From positions 1 to 35,927 of the forward strand of contig NZ_AQOH01000056.1 in NCBI RefSeq assembly GCF_000364705.1: 35,927 nucleotides of DNA, read 5' to 3'. Of this stretch, positions 17,308 through 26,078 are shown one piece after another (positions within the stretch are counted from its first letter, which is position 1; the number at the start of each line of letters is the position of its first letter). The stretch comes from Pseudomonas fuscovaginae SE-1 (lineage in GTDB: Bacteria > Pseudomonadota > Gammaproteobacteria > Pseudomonadales > Pseudomonadaceae). Below the pieces are notes generated by a model, which ran no database searches, had not been told where the DNA came from, and saw only the letters and a list, made by a program, of their open reading frames with translations. The position numbers and the translations under genes are program-made.

Positions 17308-18684
17308 TCAGTGCCGGCGCCAGGCTCGCCAACCCAGCGGGATCATGATCAGCAAGGCCAGCAGCCCCACCCCCAGCCACATCAACTGATCATAGCTGAG
17401 CAGCGGCTTTTCGATCCGCAGGTAGCCCGGTTGCTCGAACAATTTGCGCATGGCCTGGTCGGCCTGCTTGAGTGTCACCGCCTGCAGGGCCTTGGCCGGG
17501 TTGCTGAAGTGGCCGTCCTCGTAATCGCCCAGGGCGCCCCAGTAGTAGTCGGCCAGCGCGCTGTTGCCCTGCACCGCCCAGGCCTGACGGGCGATCGCGG
17601 CCTGTTGCAGGCGGGCGAAGGTGGCCGGGTCGAGGCCGTCCCGGAGCAACTGGGCCTTCAGGTCGGCCAGCACCTGTCTGGCCTGTGCGAGATTGTCCCG
17701 TTCGACATCGGCATTGAGACTGAAGAAACCGATGCCACCGAGCACTTCGCGTTCGCTCCACGGACCGTACGACAGGCTGTGGGCCAGCCGCAACTGGCGA
17801 TACAGCGCCCAGTCCAGATAGTCCTTGAGCAGGTCGAGGGCCGCGTCGGGCTGGTCCTCCTGTACCGGTTCGGGAAACAGCCAGTGGATCTTCGCGCCGT
17901 TGCCGACCCAGCCCCGGATCAGGTCGCGTTCGGCGGCGGCATGCTGCAGGATCTGCGGCAGCGGCAGGTGGTCGTTGGGTTCGACCGGTTCCAGCGCGCC
18001 GAAGGTTCGATCCAGGTAGGCCGGCAGCAGGCGGTCGAGCTCGCCGACCATGATCAGGGTCATGTTGTTCGGCGCATACCAGTTTTTGCGCAGCGCCTCC
18101 AACTGTTTCCGGGTCAGGTCCGCGACCCCTGCCCGCTCGCGGCATTTCAGCCCGAGTTCGACGGCCAACTGCTCACTGCTGCGATGGCCGGTCTGCTGAA
18201 TGTCCAGCCAGCGCTGCAGGTGCGAGTAGTGTCCGCCGTCCTCGCGCTCGACCACCTGCTTGGCGGCGGCGATGTCGGCATCGCTGAAACGGGTCCTGGT
18301 CAGCACGGCGAGCAGCAGGTCGAGAATCTTGCGCTGGTTGTTGGCCGGCGCCTCGATCACGAAGGTGGTGTCGGCATCGCTGGTGTAGGCGTTCCACTCG
18401 CCGCCCAGGGCCTGCATGCGTTCTTCCAGGCCGCCCTCGCCGCCAGCGTCGATGCCGCTGAACAACAGGTGTTCGAGCAGGTGCGGCAGCTCCTTGTCGG
18501 CACAGGCGAAATCGTCGAAGCCGACCCCCACCACCAGCCGGATCGACACGTGCCCACGCTCGTTGCCCGGCTTGAGCAGCAGTTGCAGGCCATTGGGCAA
18601 TTGATAGCCCTCGACCTGGAAGCGATCAAGGGCCTGGGCGGGGATCAGCGTGAACAACAGACAAACGAACAGCAGGCAACGCAT
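17308..18684 (-). CDS. M16 family zinc peptidase with C-terminal membrane anchor
   Basis: A 458-aa exported peptidase. A signal peptide (about 1-18, cut after AQA) precedes an M16 (insulinase/pitrilysin) catalytic domain with the inverted zinc motif HLLEH (His68, Glu71, His72) and the distal ligand Glu147 in AAKQVVERED. This spacing fits HxxEH-X74-E. A second, inactive M16 domain spans about 190-410. The chain ends with a membrane helix (about 428-450, LMWLGVGLLALLIMI) and a basic tail, so the enzyme is probably tethered in the inner membrane facing the periplasm. The start is the ATG at 18684, with GGAA about 9 bases upstream; the TTG two codons earlier is unsupported. Substrate unknown. Confidence 0.88.
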   Translation of the reverse strand: MRCLLFVCLLFTLIPAQALDRFQVEGYQLPNGLQLLLKPGNERGHVSIRLVVGVGFDDFACADKELPHLLEHLLFSGIDAGGEGGLEERMQALGGEWNAYTSDADTTFVIEAPANNQRKILDLLLAVLTRTRFSDADIAAAKQVVEREDGGHYSHLQRWLDIQQTGHRSSEQLAVELGLKCRERAGVADLTRKQLEALRKNWYAPNNMTLIMVGELDRLLPAYLDRTFGALEPVEPNDHLPLPQILQHAAAERDLIRGWVGNGAKIHWLFPEPVQEDQPDAALDLLKDYLDWALYRQLRLAHSLSYGPWSEREVLGGIGFFSLNADVERDNLAQARQVLADLKAQLLRDGLDPATFARLQQAAIARQAWAVQGNSALADYYWGALGDYEDGHFSNPAKALQAVTLKQADQAMRKLFEQPGYLRIEKPLLSYDQLMWLGVGLLALLIMIPLGWRAWRRH

Positions 18685-18739
18685 AACCAATTTCCGCGAG
18701 CGGGTTCCTACGCACAGACAACGGTCAAACCGTGGACGT

Positions 18740-20398
18740 TCAAGGCGAGTGGGTGATATCGGCTGTTTCTTCCGAGGCCAGTGCCCCGGTCTCGGAGGTT
18801 TCCAGGACCACGTAGGCGCTGCTGCAGAATAACGAATTCAGGCGCTTCATGTCGGCAATCAGCTCCAGATGCAGGGAACTGGTCTCGAGGCTCTGTACGA
18901 TCTTTCGTTGCAGGCGGCTGACGTGGGCGTGGGCCAGGCGCCGCTCCTGGGCGCGGAACCGGCGTTTTTCCCGCAGCAACTGCCGGGCGCTCTCGGGGTC
19001 GGAGCTGAGGAACACCGACAGGCCCAGGCGCAGGTTGTCGATCAGTTGGCTTTGCAGACCGGCCAGCTCCTCCAGGCCGTCTTCGGAGAACGAGCGGCGC
19101 TTGGCGGTTTTCTGCTGTTGGACCTTGCGCAGCATGCGTTCGATCAGGTCGGCCGCCAGCTTCAGGTTGATCGCCAGCTCGATGATTTCCGCCCAGCGGC
19201 GGCTGTCCTGTTCGCCCAGATCCTCGCGGGGCATCTGCGCCAGGTAGAGTTTGACCGCGTTGTAGAGCACTTCGACGTCGTCGCTCAGGCGGCGCATTTC
19301 GATGGACACGGTGGTCTGCTTGCCGCGCAGAACGTCCCGCATGACGTCGAGCATGTTGTCGATCAGGTCGCCGATACGCAGAGTCTCACGGGCGGCGTTG
19401 GACAACGCGAGGCCAGGGGTGGCGAGCGCGGCCAGATCGAGGTGGCGGGGCTTGAGCTTGCCGTTGGTTTCCGGCCGTTCCGGCAGTAGCCAGGCGCATA
19501 GCCGGGCCATCTGACCGACGCTGGGCAGCAGGATCAGGCAGCGCACGGTGTTGTAGAGCAGGTGGAAGCCGATCACCGTTTCCTGCGGGCTGAAGTCCAG
19601 ATCGTCGAGCCAGTTCACCAGCGGGGTCAGCACGGGAATGATCAGCAGCAGGCCAATCAGCTTGTACAGCAGGCTGCCGAGGGCGACCTGGCGGCCGGCG
19701 GCGTTCTGCATGCTGGTGCCGAGGAAGGCCAGCACGCCGCTGCCGATGTTGGCGCCGATCACCAGGCCGATGGCCACCGGCAGGCCGATCACCCCGGCGC
19801 CGGCCAGGGTCGCGGTGAGCAGCACGGCGGCGAGGCTGGAATAGGAAATCATCGCGAACAGCGCACCGACCAGGGCATCGAGCAGGATGTCGCCGGTCAA
19901 CGAGGCGAACACCACCTTCACGCCCTGGGCATGGGTAATGGGAGCGGCGGCTTCGACGATCAGTTGCAGGGCGAGGATGATCAGCCCCAGCCCGATGCCG
20001 ACACGGCCGAGCTGCCCGGCGCGGGTCTGCTTGCGCGAGAGGAAGAAGATCACCCCGAGGAAGATCAGCAGCGGCGACAGCCAGGACAGATCGAAGGTCA
20101 GCACCCGCGCCATCAGCGCGGTGCCGACGTCGGCACCGAGCATGGTGGCCAGGGCCGGGGTCAGCGCCATCAGGCCCTGGCCGACGAAAGAGGTCACCAG
20201 CATCGCCGTGGCGTTGCTGCTCTGCACCAGGGCGGTGACGAGGATGCCGGCGACGAAGGCCAGTGGGCGTTTGCTCATGTTCTGGCCGATGACGTGGCGC
20301 AGGTTGGAGCCGTAGACCCGCAGGATGCCGGTACGGACGATGTGCGTGCCCCAGATCAGCAGGGTCACGGCGGAAAGCAGATTGAGCAGGGTCAGCAT
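18740..20398 (-). CDS. Na/Pi cotransporter II family protein with PhoU-like domain
   Basis: A 552-aa membrane protein. The N-terminal half carries two Na/Pi-cotransporter repeats with the hallmark QSSNATAMLVTSFVGQGL (about 65-82) and the matching ISYSSLAAVLLTATLAGAG in the second repeat. The C-terminal part (about 340-540) is a charged helical PhoU-like domain. Homologues such as YjbB in E. coli export phosphate. The start at 20398 is set by AGGGGG six bases upstream and by the loss of hydrophobicity before it. That ribosome site lies inside a strong hairpin, listed separately. The M16 gene follows after 55 bp on the same strand. Confidence 0.9.
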   Translation of the reverse strand: MLTLLNLLSAVTLLIWGTHIVRTGILRVYGSNLRHVIGQNMSKRPLAFVAGILVTALVQSSNATAMLVTSFVGQGLMALTPALATMLGADVGTALMARVLTFDLSWLSPLLIFLGVIFFLSRKQTRAGQLGRVGIGLGLIILALQLIVEAAAPITHAQGVKVVFASLTGDILLDALVGALFAMISYSSLAAVLLTATLAGAGVIGLPVAIGLVIGANIGSGVLAFLGTSMQNAAGRQVALGSLLYKLIGLLLIIPVLTPLVNWLDDLDFSPQETVIGFHLLYNTVRCLILLPSVGQMARLCAWLLPERPETNGKLKPRHLDLAALATPGLALSNAARETLRIGDLIDNMLDVMRDVLRGKQTTVSIEMRRLSDDVEVLYNAVKLYLAQMPREDLGEQDSRRWAEIIELAINLKLAADLIERMLRKVQQQKTAKRRSFSEDGLEELAGLQSQLIDNLRLGLSVFLSSDPESARQLLREKRRFRAQERRLAHAHVSRLQRKIVQSLETSSLHLELIADMKRLNSLFCSSAYVVLETSETGALASEETADITHSP

Positions 20399-20404
20399 GG
20401 TGGG

Positions 20405-20432
20405 CCCCCTGGGGTGCTGGTGCCCCAGAGGG
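20405..20432 (-). promoter_or_regulatory. Hairpin covering the ribosome site of the Na/Pi gene
   Basis: On the transcript, CCCUCUGGGG pairs with CCCCAGGGGG around an 8-base loop: ten pairs, nine Watson-Crick and one G-U. The 3' strand of the stem is the Shine-Dalgarno sequence (AGGGGG), six bases before the AUG at 20398. Ribosome access would need this structure to open. Confidence 0.6.
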
Positions 20433-20555
20433 GCAAGTTGAAGGTATCGCGCGTCTTTCGATGTCTTGTCCTTTAGCTTTAGCCGGCTATCGGAACGAGC
20501 GCCAGCATGGCACAGCTGTCGCTGCGCCTGAAACAAAACTGTCATGAATGAAAAG

Positions 20556-20588
20556 CAGGAAAGGGGCCACGCATGGGCCCCTTTCCTG
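20556..20588 (-). terminator. Rho-independent terminator after the TerC gene
   Basis: A 13-bp stem CAGGAAAGGGGCC / GGCCCCTTTCCTG with a 7-base loop. On the minus strand it is followed by CTTTTCATT. It lies 22 bp after the TerC stop codon. Confidence 0.85.
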
Positions 20589-20609
20589 TTTCTTCAGCGC
20601 GCGGCGGGT

Positions 20610-21380
20610 CTATTGACCCGGAATGTCCTTGCGCAGTTTCACCGGATCCTTCTGGGCCTTCTTTTTCGCCATCGCGGTGCGCATCTTGATGTTGATCGCC
20701 TCCACGGCCAGCGAGAACGCCATGGCGAAGTAGACATAGCCTTTCGGTACGTGCACTTCGAAGGCCTCGGCGATCAGCACGGTGCCGACCACGATCAGGA
20801 ACGACAGCGCGAGCATCTTCAGCGACGGGTGCTTGTCGATGAAGTCGCCGATGGACTTGGAGGCCAGCATCATCACCAGTACCGCCACGACGATGGCCGC
20901 GACCATCACCGGCACATGGGAAACCATGCCCACGGCGGTGATCACCGAGTCCAGGGAGAACACGATGTCGATGATCGCGATCTGGATGATGGTGTAGAGG
21001 AAGTTGCCGCCCTTGCCCTTGGGCTCGTCGTCGGCGCTTTCGTCCTCACCCTCCAGGCCGTGATAGATCTCCTGGGAGCTTTTCCACAGCAGGAACAGGC
21101 CGCCGAAGAACAGGATCAGGTCGCGTCCGGAAATGCCCTGGCCGAACACCACGAACAGGTCGGCGGTCAGGCGCATGACCCAGGTGATCGACAGCAGCAG
21201 CATGATCCGCGTGATCATCGCCAAGGCCAGACCGAAGATCCGGGTGCGCTGCTGCATGTGCTTGGGCATGCGGCCGACCAGGATCGAGATCATGATGATG
21301 TTGTCGATACCCAGGACGATCTCCAGGGCGGTCAGGGTGAAGAAGGCCACCCAGATTTCCGGGTTGGTCAGCCAATCCAT
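20610..21380 (-). CDS. TerC family integral membrane protein
   Basis: A 256-aa polytopic membrane protein of the TerC/Alx family. Members are linked to tellurite resistance and to manganese export or metal insertion at the membrane. The two conserved acidic motifs are present in helices: LEIVLGIDNIIMISIL (Asp26) and IVFSLDSVITAVGM (Asp144). A charged cytoplasmic loop (EGEDESADDEPKGKGG, about 110-125) separates the two halves. AAAGGAAC precedes the ATG. It is not in a ter gene cluster, so a metal-homeostasis role is more likely than phage/tellurite resistance. Own terminator downstream. Confidence 0.9.
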   Translation of the reverse strand: MDWLTNPEIWVAFFTLTALEIVLGIDNIIMISILVGRMPKHMQQRTRIFGLALAMITRIMLLLSITWVMRLTADLFVVFGQGISGRDLILFFGGLFLLWKSSQEIYHGLEGEDESADDEPKGKGGNFLYTIIQIAIIDIVFSLDSVITAVGMVSHVPVMVAAIVVAVLVMMLASKSIGDFIDKHPSLKMLALSFLIVVGTVLIAEAFEVHVPKGYVYFAMAFSLAVEAINIKMRTAMAKKKAQKDPVKLRKDIPGQ

Positions 21381-21405
21381 GTGTGTTCCTTTGCTCGTGT
21401 GTTGG

Positions 21406-21434
21406 GCCGGCCCGGCGGCGCTTGCCGGGCTGGC
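21406..21434 (-). terminator. GC-rich hairpin after the citrate transporter
   Basis: GCCGGCCCGGC / GCCGGGCTGGC, an 11-base stem with one mismatch and a 7-base loop, between the CitMHS stop and the TerC start. No T run follows, so termination may be partial or factor-dependent. Confidence 0.4.
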
Positions 21435-21449
21435 GGTGAGTCGTTGTCG

Positions 21450-22757
21450 TTATAGACTGCCGAAGAGCGGGAATGTCCCCAGCAGCAGTGCGCCCACCAG
21501 TATGCACAGACACACCAGTACAGCCCATTTCAGGGTGAAGCGCTGGTGATCGCCGAATTCGATGCCGGCCAGCGCCACCAGCAGGTAGGTCGACGGCACC
21601 AATGGGCTCAACAGGTGGACGGGCTGACCGACGATCGAGGCACGTGCCATTTCCACCGCGCTGATGCCGTAGTGGCTGGCGGCTTCGGCCAGGACCGGCA
21701 GCACACCATAATAGAACGCATCGTTGGACATGAAAAAGGTGAACGGCATGCTCGCCAGGGCGGTGATCACCGCCAGGTATGGGCCGAGTGCCGGCGGGAT
21801 CACCGCCAGCAGGCTCTTGGACATGGCGTCGACCATGCCGGTGCCCGACAGGATACCGGTGAAGATACCCGCGGCGAAGATCAGCCCGACCACCGCCAGG
21901 ACGCTGCCGGCGTGCGCGGCGATGCGGTCCTTCTGCTGCTGCAGGCAAGGGTAGTTGACGATCATGGCGATACTGAACGCGACCATGAACAGCACCGGCA
22001 GTGGCAGCAGGCCGGCGATCAGGGCGCACATCAGGCCCAGGGTCAGGGCGCCGTTGAACCAGATCAGTTTCGGCCGGCGGGCCTCGGGGAACTGCGAGAC
22101 GCTGATTTCACTGTGGTCGATGTCGTCGCCGAGAATGTGCAGCTCACCCAGGCGAGCCCGCTCGCGCTTGCCGTAGAAGTAGGCGATCACCAGGATTGCC
22201 AGCACGCCGGCACACATCGCCGGGATCATCGGCACGAAGATGTCCGACGGGTCGACGTGCAGCGCGCTGGCGGCACGGGCGGTCGGGCCGCCCCAGGGGG
22301 TCATGTTCATCACCCCGCCGGCGAGAATGATCAGCCCGGCCATGATCCGCGGGCTCATGCCGATGCGGCTGTACAGCGGCAGCATGGCGGCCACGCAGAT
22401 CATGTAGGTGGTGGCGCCGTCACCGTCGAGCGAGACCACCAGGGCCAGCACGGCGGTGCCGACCGAGACCTTCAAGGGGTCGCCCTTGACCAGCTTGAGG
22501 ATCTTGCGCACGGCCGGGTCGAACAGGCCGGAGTCGATCATCAGGGCGAAGTAGAGAATGGCGAACATCAGCATCACGCCGGTCGGCGCGAGCTTGGTGA
22601 TGCCTTCGATCATCATCTTGCCGATGGTGGCGCCGAAGCCGCCGAACAGGGCGAAGAGGATCGGCACGATGATCAGGGCGATCAGCGCCGAGAGGCGCTT
22701 GGTCATGATCAGGTACATGAAGGTAATGACCATGGCGAAGCCAAGGAAAGTCAGCAT
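21450..22757 (-). CDS. CitMHS family citrate transporter
   Basis: A 435-aa inner-membrane carrier of the CitM/CitH family, which takes up citrate complexed with divalent metal ions coupled to protons. Eleven or twelve hydrophobic segments are present. Conserved family stretches are MIDSGLFDPAVRKILKLVKGDP, VVSLDGDGATTYMI, GGVMNMTPWGGPTARAA and MSNDAFYYGVLPVLAEAA. The start at 22757 has GGAG about six bases upstream. Metal preference cannot be told from sequence. No citrate-sensing two-component pair is adjacent. It is followed by the TerC gene on the same strand, separated by a hairpin. Confidence 0.9.
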   Translation of the reverse strand: MLTFLGFAMVITFMYLIMTKRLSALIALIIVPILFALFGGFGATIGKMMIEGITKLAPTGVMLMFAILYFALMIDSGLFDPAVRKILKLVKGDPLKVSVGTAVLALVVSLDGDGATTYMICVAAMLPLYSRIGMSPRIMAGLIILAGGVMNMTPWGGPTARAASALHVDPSDIFVPMIPAMCAGVLAILVIAYFYGKRERARLGELHILGDDIDHSEISVSQFPEARRPKLIWFNGALTLGLMCALIAGLLPLPVLFMVAFSIAMIVNYPCLQQQKDRIAAHAGSVLAVVGLIFAAGIFTGILSGTGMVDAMSKSLLAVIPPALGPYLAVITALASMPFTFFMSNDAFYYGVLPVLAEAASHYGISAVEMARASIVGQPVHLLSPLVPSTYLLVALAGIEFGDHQRFTLKWAVLVCLCILVGALLLGTFPLFGSL

Positions 22758-23332
22758 GGGAGTACTCCGGGCGTAACGCGGCTGGGGAAAGGCTAGGCGG
22801 CTGGGGTCAGCGCAGGGCGGGCGCGGGCGTTACGGGCGGATTTGCAGCGAACAGGCGGGTCGTAGCGGACATCGGTATCACCATTGTTGTTGTTGATTGG
22901 GCCTTGGGCGCGCCTGTGGGGCACGACCCGGCCGACCGGTCTGGTTGCCGGTGGTGAGGCGATGCTAATGGGGGAAGCTTTCAGCCAGCTTTCGTGGCTG
23001 AAGGTTGGTTTCTGAAGGGGGGCGCCTTTCTTCGCGGATCAATCCTGCTCCCACGGGGTTGGCGGCGCTCACGGCATGGGTGTCTGACAAGATTACTGTG
23101 GCGAGCGGGTTTGTATGGCTGTTGGGCTTATGTGGCGAGCGGGCTTGCCCGCGCTGGGCTGCGGAGCGGCCCTGGAGTCGACCCACGCGGTGTACCAGGC
23201 AAAACCGGCTTTGCCGGACTTGCGACTGCTTCGCAGCCGAGCGCGGGCAAGCCCGCTCGCCACATAGGCCCGATCACAATGAAAGCAGGATTTATCCGCG
23301 AAAGGGGCGCAACGGCCACCACCGCTTCCGGA
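22758..23332. other. Intergenic region between CitMHS and DUF4105 genes
   Basis: 575 bp without a credible gene. The left part is the CitMHS promoter and leader. The right part is repeats: a truncated REP core at 23098-23110 and a complete REP pair at 23132-23263. No T-tailed hairpin for the DUF4105 gene was identified; the REP pair itself may serve as its transcript end. Confidence 0.6.
23132..23263. repeat. REP pair (REPIN), copy 2
   Basis: A forward REP (GTGGCGAGCGGGCTTGCCCG, then GGCTGCGGAGCGGCC) from 23132 and an inverted REP ending GCCCGCTCGCCAC at 23263. The core is the same as at 12336-12466, with about 60 bases between. The spacer contains a further small palindrome AAAACCGGCTTTGCCGG. 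A degenerate extra forward core lies just left, at 23098-23110. Confidence 0.9.
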
Positions 23333-25294
23333 TCAGGGCAGCTCCAGACCCCCCGCCGCCTTGTGCAGGCTGCGCAGGTGCTCGCCGACCATCTTCAGGT
23401 TGGCCTCGCTGGCCTCGATCTCGGCTTCGCGCGCCGGGTCGAGCAGCTTGCGCACTTCCTTGTCGAGGTCACCGGTCAGGCGCTGCAACTGCTGCTGGCG
23501 CTGGGCGCTCTCGGCTTCCAGGCGCTGCCACTCGCCCGGCTGTGGCAGGCCGTAGCCGCCGCTGCCCAGCAGTTCCGCCGGGCGGCTGAGGAAGCCGCTG
23601 TTGGCCAGGATCGCCTGCAGGGTGCGGTTGGCCTGGTCCATGCCGCTGTCCTGGATGTCACGCCCGCCGAGGTACTTCTGCTTGACCTCGTCCTGGGCCA
23701 GCAGCAGTTGCCGGCGATAGCCCGCCTGCTCCAGCAGCAGCAAGGCGGCACTGGTGCGCAGGTCGGCCTGGGCGAACCACGGGCGGCGTTCCGCGGGGCG
23801 CAGGGTCAGCCAGTCTTCGACGGTTTCCTGTCTGATCGGCAGGTGCTGCTTCAGCACCTCGAACATCGCCTGGTAGCGGTCCCGGTAGGAGTCGAAGCGA
23901 TAACCCAGGCGCAGCGCCTCGCGCGGGTCGTCGAGCACGCTGGTGTCGGCCAGTCCCCTGCCCTTGAGCACTTCCAGCAGGCCGTTGGGCATGATGCTGT
24001 CCAGGCCCTTGAGCTGGGCGTTGTCGGTGCCGCTGCGCAACAGCTTGAGGGTCTCGACCGCACAGTTGTTGGTCACGAAGTAGTAGTTGCCGTCGTAGCT
24101 CCAGTGCATCTCGGCGGCATGCTCGACCACTTCCTCGATTTCCCGGCGCGACAGTTTCAGCGGCACCGAGGCCAGGCTGCGCAGTTCAGTCTTGGTGTAC
24201 TCGTCAATGACCTGGGCCAGCGGCAGCACGAACAGGCGCGACGGGTAGGCGCCGGTCAGGCCGCCCCAGGTCGAGAGCTGCACGTCGTTGACGAAGGCAC
24301 GGTAGGACAGCACCAGGTGCTGGTCCAGGTCCAGCCGGCAATCCGGCCCGCGTGGCCGGCCAGGCGCGCAGATCACCAGGCGCAGCATGCTGTGGCCCCA
24401 GCGGCTGACCCAGTTCTGGTTGGCTTCGGCCAGCAGGTAGTCGACCTCGTAGACCCGCTCGGGGTCGATCTTGCCCAGGGGCGTCTTGCCGAAGTCATTG
24501 CCGGCGTTGAGGAACGGGAAGGCCGTAGCGCAGGTGTCCTTTTTCGGCGGGGCCCAGCCGAAACGCTCCTGGTAATAGCGGTAAAGCGCCGGGCGGCGAC
24601 AGGCATAGGCCGGGTCGAGGAGGAAGTACTCCATGTTGACCGCCACGAACTCCTTGGGGTTGGTGGTCTCGTAGAGGTCCGGGCTGCGGGCCACCTGCTT
24701 GTTGTGGTCCTCGCGCTGGCCGCGGGTGCCGACCGATTGCGGCCAGCCGGCGAGATCGAGCAGGCGCGGGTCGTCGCTGAGAGTGAAGCGTCGGGCGGTC
24801 TGGCCCCTGCATTGATCGGGCAGGCCGACCAGGCCGGTGTTGCCGCTCTGGCGGCGGCAACGCTCGATCAGCCGGCGTTCGGCCTCGGGCCACAGGCGGG
24901 CGCGGTCGTAGATATGGGTCAGTTCGTGCAACACGGTGGCGAGCATTTCCTCGCGCACGGTGCCGTGGGGGCGGTGGGTCTTCTTCGTTGCCGCCGAGCC
25001 ATCGACCAGGCCGGGCAGCAGATTGCGGTTGAGCTCCACCGTCGAGACCAGGGACGCTTCGCCGTAGGCGTTGTCCGGCATGTGGGTGGACCAGCTCATT
25101 TCGATGCGCCGGTCCAACTGCTCGATGAAGCTCGGCGGCAGGTGCGCGATGGCTTCATCCAGCAGGGCCTGGCTGGCGCGCTGCTCGGCCGGGCTCAGGC
25201 CATCGGTCTTGAGCTGCAATTGCAGGCCGGCCTGGGCCGCGTTGCCGACAAGCAACAGCGCGCAGGCCAGCAGCCAGCCGGCAAGTGGCTTCAC
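23333..25294 (-). CDS. Exported DUF4105 protein with HELTH zinc-peptidase-like region
   Basis: A 653-aa secreted or periplasmic protein with a signal peptide cut near Ala22. Three parts are visible. First, about 30-230, a zinc-peptidase-like region with HELTH (His123, Glu124, His127) and possible third ligand Glu215 or Glu222 (NPKEFVAVNMEYF). Second, about 275-425, a DUF4105 domain with RWGHSMLRL (His301) and NNCAVETLKLL (Cys411), a likely Cys-His hydrolase pair of the NlpC/papain type. Third, about 560-650, a charged coiled coil. Its ATG overlaps the stop of a DUF2388 gene by 4 bp, so they are translationally coupled. The function of neither domain is established; two hydrolase-like sites in one chain is unusual. 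Confidence 0.82.
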   Translation of the reverse strand: MKPLAGWLLACALLLVGNAAQAGLQLQLKTDGLSPAEQRASQALLDEAIAHLPPSFIEQLDRRIEMSWSTHMPDNAYGEASLVSTVELNRNLLPGLVDGSAATKKTHRPHGTVREEMLATVLHELTHIYDRARLWPEAERRLIERCRRQSGNTGLVGLPDQCRGQTARRFTLSDDPRLLDLAGWPQSVGTRGQREDHNKQVARSPDLYETTNPKEFVAVNMEYFLLDPAYACRRPALYRYYQERFGWAPPKKDTCATAFPFLNAGNDFGKTPLGKIDPERVYEVDYLLAEANQNWVSRWGHSMLRLVICAPGRPRGPDCRLDLDQHLVLSYRAFVNDVQLSTWGGLTGAYPSRLFVLPLAQVIDEYTKTELRSLASVPLKLSRREIEEVVEHAAEMHWSYDGNYYFVTNNCAVETLKLLRSGTDNAQLKGLDSIMPNGLLEVLKGRGLADTSVLDDPREALRLGYRFDSYRDRYQAMFEVLKQHLPIRQETVEDWLTLRPAERRPWFAQADLRTSAALLLLEQAGYRRQLLLAQDEVKQKYLGGRDIQDSGMDQANRTLQAILANSGFLSRPAELLGSGGYGLPQPGEWQRLEAESAQRQQQLQRLTGDLDKEVRKLLDPAREAEIEASEANLKMVGEHLRSLHKAAGGLELP

Positions 25295-25611
25295 AGGGCG
25301 AGAATGGCTTCGGCGAGGGTCTGGTCGCTGGCGTCGCGGGCTTCCGGCACCTGGGTGCGCAGGGCGCTGAAGGCGGCTTCGAGTTGTGCACCGCGGATCT
25401 CGCCATGGCTGGCGACGAAACTGGCGGCGTCGTCATGGGCGTCGCGAACCACTTTCGAATCGCGGATCGAGGTGGTGGTGTCCGAGGTGAAGTCGATGGT
25501 GCGACCCGAGGCCCGGACGATGATGTTGCTGGTGGCCACCAGGGTGTGCGCCGAGGCCACGTCGGCCAGCAGCAACAAGCCGAGGGTGGCGGCGATCAAG
25601 GGGGTACGCAT
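25291..25611 (-). CDS. DUF2388 secreted small protein (1)
   Basis: A 106-aa protein with a signal peptide cut after SAHT or just before (about 19-22). The mature part follows the DUF2388 pattern: SNIIVRASGRTIDFTSDTTTSIRDSKVVRDAHDDAASFVASHGEIRGAQLEAAFSALR ... LAEAILAL. The start at 25611 is supported by GGAGAC seven bases upstream; the upstream in-frame extension is not hydrophobic and overlaps the neighbour. It is the middle gene of a set: a DUF2388 gene ends 25 bp upstream, and the DUF4105 gene starts within its stop codon. The function of the family is unknown. Confidence 0.88.
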   Translation of the reverse strand: MRTPLIAATLGLLLLADVASAHTLVATSNIIVRASGRTIDFTSDTTTSIRDSKVVRDAHDDAASFVASHGEIRGAQLEAAFSALRTQVPEARDASDQTLAEAILAL

Positions 25612-25636
25612 GAAGTGTCTCCGGATACAGAAGTGA

Positions 25637-25930
25637 CTATTGGACGAGAATTGCCTCGGCCAGTTCAAGGTCGCTTGCATGAAGTTTTGGCCGGCTCTGG
25701 CGTAACCAGGTCAAGGCCGACTCCAGCTGTGCTCCCCGCACCTGGCCGTCGCTGGCGACAAAGGCGGCGGCGTCATCCCGGGCCGCCAGTATCAGTTTAT
25801 GGTCGAAGGGCGCGGTGGTCACCTGGCTGGTGACATAACCGCTGACGACGACGCCTTGGGTCGTCATGTCGAATGCGTGGGCCTGAGTGATCCAGCTGAG
25901 GGCTATGAGCAATAAGGATAATGAACGCAT
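25637..25930 (-). CDS. DUF2388 secreted small protein (2)
   Basis: A 97-aa homologue of the following gene. Signal peptide about 1-19 (TQAHA), then a shortened N-terminal region and the conserved block AARDDAAAFVASDGQVRGAQLESALTWLRQ ending in LAEAILVQ. It lacks the TSDATTS-type Thr/Ser segment of its two paralogues, replaced by TSQVTTAPFDHK, so it is the most diverged of the three. First gene of the coupled DUF2388-DUF2388-DUF4105 unit. Confidence 0.86.
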   Translation of the reverse strand: MRSLSLLLIALSWITQAHAFDMTTQGVVVSGYVTSQVTTAPFDHKLILAARDDAAAFVASDGQVRGAQLESALTWLRQSRPKLHASDLELAEAILVQ

Positions 25931-26078
25931 GAGTCTCGATGGCTGATTGAACGAGCGTCAAGGCTAGCGGAATGAGCCGGCCAGAACCAGCGCGGCGGTC
26001 TGCACCGTGCCGGCGAGGACCTCGGATGGCTTCCTTTCGTGGCAGATTCCATGATTGTGGGCAAGGCTTGCCGGTCTC

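Noticed and set aside
22994..25636. 880-aa plus-strand frame opposite the DUF4105 gene
   Set aside because: It starts inside REP repeats, is antisense to a gene with a signal peptide and recognisable motifs, and has no family features.
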